A DNA stretch of 64,000 nt, from NCBI RefSeq assembly GCF_012516435.1, contig NZ_CP051216.1, positions 3,037,669 through 3,101,668 of the forward strand, read 5' to 3'. This document shows, in pieces, positions 58,064-64,000 of the stretch; the stretch's first letter is position 1; every line of letters starts with the position of its first letter. The notes beneath the pieces were generated by a model. It was not told where the DNA came from and searched no databases. It saw nothing but the letters and a program-made list of their open reading frames with translations. This stretch comes from Pseudodesulfovibrio sp. zrk46 (GTDB lineage: Bacteria; Desulfobacterota; Desulfovibrionia; Desulfovibrionales; Desulfovibrionaceae). A program made the position numbers and the translations under genes.

Positions 58064-58516
58064 TCAAAGGATGGCTTCAGCCTGCTTGATAAGGGCCGGA
58101 TTCAGTACAGGAGCAGGGCCTAGCTCATGAATTCGTTCAGTAAATGAGGAGACAACAGTCTTCCATTTTTGACCTTCGGAAGCAGAGACCCAAGTGTACT
58201 CAAAGCGACGTTCATCAATGCCGAGAATGGGCAGGAATCTTTTGAGCACTTCAAGTCGGCGTCTAGCGTAGAAGTTGCCTTCGGAGTAGTGACAGTCTCT
58301 TGGGTGGCAACCTGAAACGAGTACTCCGTCTGCACCGTTGACCAAGCTCTTGAGAACGAACAGCGGGTCAATGCGGCCAGAGCAGGGCACACGGATGATG
58401 CGCAGGTCGGTTGGCTGCTGAAAGCGGCCTACTCCGGCGGTGTCAGCACCGCCATAAGAGCACCAGTTGCAAAGGAAACCTACTATTCGTAATTCTGTAC
58501 CGGTGACATCTGACAT
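58064..58516 (-). CDS. flxD: MvhD-like [2Fe-2S] subunit FlxD
   Basis: A 150-residue MvhD-family protein: FLCNWCSYGGADTAG, VPCSGRIDPLFVL, and SGCHPRDCHYSEGN with the cysteines of its cluster. In methanogens MvhD links hydrogenase to HdrA; here it links Flx to HdrA. ATG 58516 has GGAGG ten bases upstream and lies inside the end of hdrA, a 34-nt overlap. Confidence 0.93.
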   Translation of the reverse strand: MSDVTGTELRIVGFLCNWCSYGGADTAGVGRFQQPTDLRIIRVPCSGRIDPLFVLKSLVNGADGVLVSGCHPRDCHYSEGNFYARRRLEVLKRFLPILGIDERRFEYTWVSASEGQKWKTVVSSFTERIHELGPAPVLNPALIKQAEAIL

Positions 58517-60462
58517 ATAGCATTGACCTCCGCGAGGATCTGGTTGTCGGTGAAGTGTTGTAACTGAATGGCTCCCTGAGGACAGGTGGATGTGCAGATG
58601 CCGCATCCTTGGCAGATCGTTTCAATGACGTCAGCCTTAACCATGCCTCGGAAATCCATTTCATTAATGGCACCGAAGGGACAGGTTTGGATGCACTTGC
58701 CGCAGCCAACGCAGCGTTTGATGTCCACTGCGGAAACTTGTGGGTCGCTTTCCAACATGTCTTTGGAGAACAGGGACATTACCTTGGATGCAGCTGCGCT
58801 GCCTTGTCCAACAGATGAGGGAATATCCTTAGGGCCCTGACAAGCGCCAGCGAGATAGACGCCAGCTGTATTTGTTTCCACAGGGCGAAGTTTGGGATGG
58901 CTTTCCATATAGAAGCCATAGTTGTCGTATGAGATACGCAGCTTCTCTGCAAGTTGAGGAGCGCCTTTAGCGGCTTCTGCACCCACAGCTAAGACTACGA
59001 GATCGGCTTCGATTTCTACCTGGGCGCCCATGAGGGTGTCGGCACCTCGGACGATATACTTATCGCCTTTTGGGTAGATCATGGCGACACGACCTCGAAT
59101 ATATTTAGTATCGTATTCTTCCATGGCACGGCGGGTGAACTCATCGTAGAGCTTTCCTGGTGCACGAATGTCCATATAGAAAACATAGGACTGGGATTCG
59201 GGCATGTGGTCTTTCGTCAGGATGGCCTGTTTGGCAGTATACATGCAGCAGAACCCAGAACAGTATGGTCTCCCTACTGATTTGTCACGAGACCCGACAC
59301 ACTGGATAAAAACGACGTCCTTTGGTTCTTTGCCGTCAGAAGGACGCTTAATGTGTCCGCCGGTGGGGCCGGAGGCCGAGAGCAACCGCTCGTACTGCAT
59401 TGAGGTGATGACGTCTGGATAGCGGCCGCCCCCGTACTCTCCGTAACGAGTGAAATCGAAGAGGTCGTAGCCTGTGGCTGCAATGATGGCACCTACAGGC
59501 TCTTCAATTGTCTCGTTCTGCTGTTCGAATCTTATGGCACTAGTGGGGCATACCTTTTCACATACACCGCACTTGCCTTTCGTCAATTTCATGCAGAATT
59601 CCGGATCGATAACGGCCTTTTTGGGAATGGCCTGGGGGAAAGGAATATTGATAGCAGTAGTGGTTCCAATGCCTTCGTTGAAGTAGTCCGTTGACTTTTT
59701 ACTAGGACATTTTTCCATACAGAGGCCGCAACCTGTGCAAGCCTGATTGTCCACATAGGTTGCCTTCCGATTAATGGAAACGGTGAAGTTGCCTACGTAT
59801 CCCTTGATATCACTTATCTCTGCACTAGTGTGAAGAGTAATATTTGGATGTTGTGCCACATCCACCATTTTGGGTCCAAGAATGCAGCTTGAACAGTCTA
59901 CAGTTGGGAAGGTCTTGTCCAGCTTGGCCATTTTGCCGCCAATGGACGAAGTCTTTTCCACGAGAATGACTTCAAGGCCGCCGTCAGCACAGTCGAGTGC
60001 GGCTTGAATCCCAGCAACGCCGCCACCTACTACGAGGACACGTTTGTTGATAGAGAATGATTTGGGTGTGAGTTCCTGGTCGTGAGTGAGTTTGGCTGCT
60101 GCCATGGCGACCAGGTCAATGGCTTTTCGAGTGTTGGCCTCTACGTCTTTGCCGATCCACGAGACGTGTTCGCGGATGTTGGCCATTTCAAACATATAGC
60201 GATTGAGTCCCGCGCGCTCCACAGTCTTGCGGAAGGTGGCCTCATGCATGCGAGGTGTGCAGGATGCAACGACAACACCGTCAAGTTTATGTTCCTTGAT
60301 GGCATTAATAATGCCATCCTGTCCGGGTTCAGAACAAGCGTAGAGTGTGTCACTGGCAAAAGCCACATTGGGCAGGTTACGTGCCTGCTCTGCAACTGTG
60401 GCCACATCAACGGTTCCGGCAATATTACTGCCGCAATGGCAAACGAATACTCCAATTTTCAT
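58483..60462 (-). CDS. hdrA: Heterodisulfide reductase subunit A, HdrA
   Basis: A 659-residue flavoprotein. N-terminal cysteine-containing region (FVCHCGSNIAGTVD), FAD site VLVVGGGVAGIQAALDCADGG, four 4Fe-4S regions including CTGCGLCMEKCPSKK, CGVCEKVCPTSAI, CVGCGKCIQTCPFGA and CQGCGICTSTCPQGAI. HdrA is the flavin-based electron-bifurcating subunit that sends one electron to ferredoxin and one to the HdrB disulfide site. Length is normal. No selenocysteine is needed. Confidence 0.96.
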   Translation of the reverse strand: MKIGVFVCHCGSNIAGTVDVATVAEQARNLPNVAFASDTLYACSEPGQDGIINAIKEHKLDGVVVASCTPRMHEATFRKTVERAGLNRYMFEMANIREHVSWIGKDVEANTRKAIDLVAMAAAKLTHDQELTPKSFSINKRVLVVGGGVAGIQAALDCADGGLEVILVEKTSSIGGKMAKLDKTFPTVDCSSCILGPKMVDVAQHPNITLHTSAEISDIKGYVGNFTVSINRKATYVDNQACTGCGLCMEKCPSKKSTDYFNEGIGTTTAINIPFPQAIPKKAVIDPEFCMKLTKGKCGVCEKVCPTSAIRFEQQNETIEEPVGAIIAATGYDLFDFTRYGEYGGGRYPDVITSMQYERLLSASGPTGGHIKRPSDGKEPKDVVFIQCVGSRDKSVGRPYCSGFCCMYTAKQAILTKDHMPESQSYVFYMDIRAPGKLYDEFTRRAMEEYDTKYIRGRVAMIYPKGDKYIVRGADTLMGAQVEIEADLVVLAVGAEAAKGAPQLAEKLRISYDNYGFYMESHPKLRPVETNTAGVYLAGACQGPKDIPSSVGQGSAAASKVMSLFSKDMLESDPQVSAVDIKRCVGCGKCIQTCPFGAINEMDFRGMVKADVIETICQGCGICTSTCPQGAIQLQHFTDNQILAEVNAICQMSPVQNYE

Positions 60463-60491
60463 GATGACTGATGCTCCTTAGGTGGTCCCGT

Positions 60492-61391
60492 TTACGAGGC
60501 TTCAGCCCGCTGGGGCTCTCTGAGTGAATAAAAAACCTTGTTCGGGCTAACACACAACTTGTTCAGCATCAGATCCTCGTCATTCAGGCCAAGGGCCATC
60601 CCGAGAAGTTGTGTGTAGTAGAAGATAGGCATTTCGTGATGGCTTTTATTGGCGCGATTTACCTGGCTTTGTCTGAGGTCCAGGTTCATTTGGCATAAGG
60701 GGCATGCCGTGACCATAGATGTAGCGCCACAGTCTGCGGCCATATCCAGAAGCTTACCGGAGAGGGTGGTGACCATCTCTTTTTTGGCTACTCCATAAGA
60801 GGCTCCACAACACTCTACCTTGAGAGGAAAAGGCATTACTTCTGCCCCTGCAGCTTCCATCAGCACGTCCATGGCAATGGGATTCTCACAGTCGTCAAAA
60901 TTCATAATTTTAGGCGGTCTGTTCATGATGCAGCCGTAGTAAGGAGCGACCTTGATCCCCTTGAGGGGAATGGTTGTTTTGTTTTTGATCGCATCAGGGC
61001 CAACTTTCTCGAACAGAACCTGGAGAACGGACATGATCGGCAGGTCGTTGCGACAAGGGGTGTCGAGTAATTTATTTACCTTGTTTTTGAATCCCTCGTC
61101 TCGCATGCGGTAGCTTGCGGTCTTGAGGTTGGTAAGGCAACTGGGGCAGGGAGTAATGATTCCTTGCACATCCAAGCTCTCAGCTTGTGCGATGTTTCGT
61201 GCTGAGAGGGCTCCAGATAGAGTGTGGTCCACTGTGTGGGCCGGAGTAGAGCCACAACAGCTCCAGTCGGGAATGTCGATGAGTTTTATGCCCAGTGCTG
61301 CACAAAGAGCCCGGGTAGAGCGATCGTATTCCAATGAAGTTCCCAGGCCGGAACAGCCAGGGTAGTAAGCGTAGACCAGGGAAGAACTCAC
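60492..61391 (-). CDS. hdrB: Heterodisulfide reductase subunit B, HdrB
   Basis: A 299-residue protein with two CCG domains (DWSCCGSTPAH and VECCGASYGV, each with its upstream Cys), which hold the non-cubane 4Fe-4S disulfide-reducing sites. In sulfate reducers the natural disulfide is thought to be DsrC or a related carrier. It overlaps hdrC by 4 nt. Confidence 0.95.
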   Translation of the reverse strand: MSSSLVYAYYPGCSGLGTSLEYDRSTRALCAALGIKLIDIPDWSCCGSTPAHTVDHTLSGALSARNIAQAESLDVQGIITPCPSCLTNLKTASYRMRDEGFKNKVNKLLDTPCRNDLPIMSVLQVLFEKVGPDAIKNKTTIPLKGIKVAPYYGCIMNRPPKIMNFDDCENPIAMDVLMEAAGAEVMPFPLKVECCGASYGVAKKEMVTTLSGKLLDMAADCGATSMVTACPLCQMNLDLRQSQVNRANKSHHEMPIFYYTQLLGMALGLNDEDLMLNKLCVSPNKVFYSLREPQRAEAS

Positions 61392-61948
61392 GACTTGTAC
61401 TCCTGATTGTAACGTTCAAAAATTTTGGCGACTTCCTCTTTGCCGACGATGTCGTGAGGCTTGAGGCCCAGCTTGCCTTTGGGGATGACTTTCAATCCGA
61501 GATCCATATCGGTGAAAATACGGCCTGTTTTAGCCATGTATTCGCCCATAACTCCTACTTCGAAGACTCTTCCATGCCGTTTTACTGAATTGAGGAAAGA
61601 ATCCCAGAAAGTCTTGATTTGGGGCTCTGGCTCATAGCCTTCTTCACGCGCCATATGTCGTAGAACGTCCATGACGTGAGCAACGTCGATTTCGTTGGGG
61701 CAGCGAGTAGTGCAGGATTCACAGGTTGCGCAAAGCCAGATGGAGCTGCAGGAAAGGGCTTCTTCCTTAAGTCCTGCTTGGACATAGCGCATGATCTTAC
61801 TTACTGGGATGTCGTAAAAGGTTGTGTACGGACATCCCGCGGTACAGTTTCCGCATTGATAGCAGAGACTGATGTTCTGACCGCTCCTTTTCTGAACTTC
61901 ATTTATGAATTCAGTGTTTATGGAGCCGTTCAGTCGGAAGTTGTTCAT
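61388..61948 (-). CDS. hdrC: Heterodisulfide reductase subunit C, HdrC
   Basis: A 186-residue protein with two 4Fe-4S motifs, CYQCGNCTAGCPY and CATCESCTTRCPNEI, joining HdrA to HdrB. It is the first gene after the adh terminator-like hairpin. The AAGGATT site is moderate. Confidence 0.95.
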   Translation of the reverse strand: MNNFRLNGSINTEFINEVQKRSGQNISLCYQCGNCTAGCPYTTFYDIPVSKIMRYVQAGLKEEALSCSSIWLCATCESCTTRCPNEIDVAHVMDVLRHMAREEGYEPEPQIKTFWDSFLNSVKRHGRVFEVGVMGEYMAKTGRIFTDMDLGLKVIPKGKLGLKPHDIVGKEEVAKIFERYNQEYKS

Positions 61949-62063
61949 AATCCTTACCCGTTTGGTTATGCCGTGAGGTCCGGCGTTTTTCCGAGGTAGA
62001 ACCCATCAAGTATAGAATGTGGGGCCCCGAAATTTCACAGGCGAATCGAAAGTTGTCAATATG

Positions 62064-62101
62064 TCGCCCGGAGGAAATTTAATTTTTCCTCCTCCGGGCG
62101 A
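62064..62101 (-). terminator. Hairpin terminator between adh and hdrC
   Basis: A perfect 12-bp GC-rich stem (62064-62075 with 62090-62101), 14 nt after the adh stop. No T-run follows on the minus strand. It probably gives partial termination or mRNA protection, so that adh is made in excess over the hdr-flx complex. Confidence 0.6.
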
Positions 62102-62114
62102 GCTAACTGACCGA

Positions 62115-63296
62115 TTACATTGCAGCTTTGTAGATGGCGGCAACGTCGTTGTCGTTGGGACGTCGGGGATTGGTCAAACCGCAGGCATCTTTCTGTGCAT
62201 TGGCGGTCATTATGGAGATGTCCTGCTCCTTAACATCCTTGCCGTAGCGGTTGCCGAGTTCGACGAGGCCGGACGGAATACCTACATCGGAGGAGAGACG
62301 GCGGATAGCATCCAAGCTCTTTTCTGCAGCTTCAATGGGAGCGAGGCCTTCAACCGATTCACCCATGATTTCGGCCAGTTTGGCGAAACGATCAACCTTT
62401 GCGATGAGGTTGAACTTAGAGACGTGGGGCAGCAGGATGGCGTTACATTCGCCGTGAGGCAGATCATAGAAACCACCCAACTGGTGGGCCATAGCGTGAA
62501 CGTGACCCAGAGAAGCGTTGTTAAAAGCCATACCTGCGAGGTACTGTGCAAAACACATTTTTTCGCGAGCATCGAGGTCGCCACCGTTGGCAACTGCAGG
62601 ACGCAGATAGTTGAAGATAAGGTCGATGGCCTTTTCTGCGCATGCATCGGTCATGGGAGTGGCGATGGTGGATACATAGGCTTCGACTGCGTGAGTCAGG
62701 GCATCCATACCGGTGGCGGCGGTCAATGCCGGGGGCATGCCAACCATCAGCAGCGGGTCATCAAGAGCGATGCCAGGGGTGACGTGCCAGTCCACGATAG
62801 CCATCTTAACCTTACGGGAAAGATCGGTGATGATGCAGAAACGAGTCATTTCAGAAGCGGTTCCAGCAGTAGTATTCACTGCAACGTAAGGCGGCAGGGG
62901 ATTTTTGGATTTATCCACGCCTTCGTAGTCATGAATCTTGCCGCCGTTGGAAACGACGAGACCGATGCCCTTGCCGCAGTCGTGGGAAGATCCGCCACCC
63001 AAGGTGATCAGGCTGTCGCACTTGGCTTTCTTGTAAAGGTCAACGCCTTCATGGACATTTGCATCAGTCGGGTTGGGGATGGTCTTGTCGTACACTTCGT
63101 ATTTCATCTTGGCATCATCCAGCAGGTCAGTGATCTGCTTCAGAATACCGGCACCGACGATGCCCTGGTCAGTAACGATGAGAGGTTTTTTACCACCAAG
63201 ATCACGGATCTTTCCGGGGATTTCTTTAGAGGCGCCAATGCCAACGAGGGTAACGCTGGGAATGAAAAATCCGTAAACCTGTTCCTGTACAGCCAT
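62115..63296 (-). CDS. adh: Iron-containing alcohol dehydrogenase
   Basis: A 393-residue group III Fe-ADH. NAD site GGGSSHDCGKGIGL; metal ligands in GMDALTHAVEAYVS and HAMAHQLGGFYDLPHGECN. ATG 63296 has AGGAG; the longer frame from 63368 would read across the sigma-54 promoter leader. It interconverts ethanol and acetaldehyde with NAD. In Desulfovibrio vulgaris the equivalent gene lies beside hdr-flx and is needed for ethanol metabolism, so NADH from this enzyme would feed FlxA. Confidence 0.93.
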   Translation of the reverse strand: MAVQEQVYGFFIPSVTLVGIGASKEIPGKIRDLGGKKPLIVTDQGIVGAGILKQITDLLDDAKMKYEVYDKTIPNPTDANVHEGVDLYKKAKCDSLITLGGGSSHDCGKGIGLVVSNGGKIHDYEGVDKSKNPLPPYVAVNTTAGTASEMTRFCIITDLSRKVKMAIVDWHVTPGIALDDPLLMVGMPPALTAATGMDALTHAVEAYVSTIATPMTDACAEKAIDLIFNYLRPAVANGGDLDAREKMCFAQYLAGMAFNNASLGHVHAMAHQLGGFYDLPHGECNAILLPHVSKFNLIAKVDRFAKLAEIMGESVEGLAPIEAAEKSLDAIRRLSSDVGIPSGLVELGNRYGKDVKEQDISIMTANAQKDACGLTNPRRPNDNDVAAIYKAAM

Positions 63297-63370
63297 GATA
63301 CAACTCCTGATTAAGGTTGACACGTTACGGAGCGTCCGTAGGAAGCTCTCAGCTAGTTGGTCCCCCATTA

Positions 63371-63386
63371 AGCAAGCTGTGGGCCA
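63371..63386 (-). promoter_or_regulatory. Sigma-54 promoter of adh
   Basis: On the minus strand TGGCCCACAGCTTGCT fits TGGCAC-N5-TTGCW with one mismatch, GG and GC 10 bp apart. Transcription would start near 63360, giving a ~64-nt leader before the adh ATG. Confidence 0.75.
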
Positions 63387-63464
63387 ATTGATTATTGTGT
63401 GTTTTTACAGTGTGTTGTGTTTTTGTAGTTAATGCTGATGATGGATGCGTGGGCCAAAACGACT

Positions 63465-63494
63465 CACTCCCCTGTGCCAGAGCAAAGGGGAGTG
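63465..63494 (-). terminator. Hairpin after the sigma-54 activator gene
   Basis: A perfect 9-bp stem CACTCCCCT/AGGGGAGTG (63465-63473 with 63486-63494), 100 nt after the activator stop. On the minus strand GTCGTTTTGG follows after a short gap, so it is a moderate terminator that isolates adh from the regulator. Confidence 0.55.
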
Positions 63495-63540
63495 ATAAGA
63501 ATGTCTATGAACAGACTGTATTTACATCATTTTTTGAAGA

Positions 63541-63585
63541 TGTCAGAATGACACTCAATGAGATGAAGTTGAGTCAACTGTGTCA
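63541..63585. promoter_or_regulatory. Candidate upstream activator sites for the sigma-54 promoter
   Basis: An inverted repeat TGTCA-GAA-TGACA at 63541-63553 and a further TGTCA at 63581-63585, about 155-200 bp upstream of the adh promoter. This is the usual distance for sigma-54 enhancer sites, and the putative binding protein is encoded immediately beyond. Confidence 0.4.
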
Positions 63586-63593
63586 ATTGAGGG

Positions 63594-64000
63594 CTACTGG
63601 GGTAGGATCTCATACTTGTTGATTTTGCGATAAAGTGTCTTCCGGCCAATCCCAAGAGCTTCTGCCGCTTTTTGTTTGTTATTATCATAATATTTTAAAA
63701 TTCGAATGATATGACTACGTTCCATTGATTCCAGAGACATTGGAGGCGTGTCGCTGCAGATATTATTACAGTCAAGTATTTCTTTAGGAAGGGCATGCTC
63801 AGTGATGACGTTGTTGTCTGTCAGGATGAGTGCCCGTTCAAGTACATTTCGCAGCTCACGGATGTTACCCGGCCAGTCATAGCTCATGAGAAGATTCATG
63901 GCTTTGTCTGATACGGCTGTATGTTTGGAGTCTGGGTTTATGGTATCTAGAAAAAAATCCACCAGTAGGGGAATATCTTCCTTGCGTTTTTTTAGCCGTG
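63594..64000 (-). CDS. Sigma-54-dependent activator, C-terminal part (5' end outside window)
   Basis: The frame stays open to the window edge (RLKKRKEDIPLLVDFFLD), so the GTG at 63962 is internal. Visible are the end of the AAA+ domain (MSYDWPGNIRELRNVLERAL) and a C-terminal Fis-type helix-turn-helix (RILKYYDNNKQKAAEALGIG then RKTLYRKIN). This is an NtrC-family enhancer-binding protein. The sensory domain lies outside. It probably controls adh-hdr-flx in response to alcohol, aldehyde or redox state. Confidence 0.9.
   Translation of the reverse strand, partial: RLKKRKEDIPLLVDFFLDTINPDSKHTAVSDKAMNLLMSYDWPGNIRELRNVLERALILTDNNVITEHALPKEILDCNNICSDTPPMSLESMERSHIIRILKYYDNNKQKAAEALGIGRKTLYRKINKYEILPQ

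Noticed and set aside
62019-63314. 431-codon + strand frame
   Set aside because: Antisense to the Fe-alcohol dehydrogenase, whose NAD and metal motifs are intact.
63474-63479. Exact TGGCAC on the minus strand
   Set aside because: No TTGC lies at the required distance; the sequence falls in the loop side of a hairpin. The site at 63371-63386 is the better promoter.

Overview
The window looks like chromosome of a sulfate-reducing Desulfovibrio/Pseudodesulfovibrio-type bacterium (Desulfovibrionia). The strongest pointers are a molybdenum aldehyde oxidoreductase whose eight iron-sulfur cysteines sit at the positions known from the Desulfovibrio gigas enzyme, followed by the accessory gene set that accompanies it in Desulfovibrio; a complete adh-hdrCBA-flxDCBA electron-bifurcation cluster; and sigma-54 promoters with a sigma-54 activator. 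The organism assignment is inference from gene content.

Layout. (1) 1-7.0 kb, + strand: the end of a DUF927 protein, then a tightly packed module of ERF annealing protein, Cas4-like Fe-S nuclease, MoxR/CobS-like AAA+ ATPase, DUF3150 protein, CobT-like protein with HExxH and vWA domains, a glycine-zipper zinc-ribbon protein and a 54-residue acidic membrane peptide. This is the recombination and chaperone cargo typical of integrative elements; no integrase or attachment site is visible. (2) 7.0-9.35 kb: AT-rich, poorly coding DNA around one acyltransferase. (3) 9.35-22.3 kb, + strand: a Wzx/Wzy-type exopolysaccharide or O-antigen locus (PEP-CTERM-like propeller protein, beta-helix protein, flippase, pyruvyltransferase, two GT4 glycosyltransferases, hexapeptide acetyltransferase, polymerase, radical SAM/SPASM enzyme, acyltransferase 3, UDP-glucose dehydrogenase). 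It ends at a terminator followed by a tRNA-Leu(UAA) on the other strand.

(4) 22.7-31.7 kb, - strand: a nine-gene operon read from ridA through a D-cysteine desulfhydrase/cysteate lyase-family PLP enzyme, a TRAP transporter (P, Q, M), an unrecognised conserved protein, a GntR/FCD regulator, a GAPDH-like dehydrogenase and an amidohydrolase. It probably imports and degrades a sulfur-containing or beta-substituted amino acid; a perfect 14-bp palindrome sits upstream of ridA. (5) 32.2-38.7 kb, + strand: a phosphonate pathway (cytidylyltransferase-PEP mutase fusion, phosphonopyruvate decarboxylase, Fe-alcohol dehydrogenase) headed by a giant fusion of a sulfatase-like domain and two GT2-like domains. 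This predicts 2-hydroxyethylphosphonate being activated and placed on a glycan, and is my best candidate for an undescribed system.

(6) 39.0-52.0 kb, + strand: the Mop aldehyde oxidoreductase locus behind a sigma-54 promoter, with a molybdopterin-binding protein, Mop, a dicluster flavoprotein, a small redox protein, methyltransferase, C_GCAxxG_C_C protein, Tes-like radical SAM protein, CoA-ligase-like protein, XdhC maturation factor, NTP transferase-HD fusion and histidine phosphatase. (7) 52-55.1 kb, - strand: nadB, an orphan TrfA-like plasmid replication initiator, and a ferritin-like protein. (8) 55.2-64 kb, - strand: flxABCD-hdrABC with a Fe-alcohol dehydrogenase, a good sigma-54 promoter, and the C-terminal end of a sigma-54 activator cut by the window edge. 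This set links ethanol/NADH oxidation to ferredoxin and a disulfide electron carrier.
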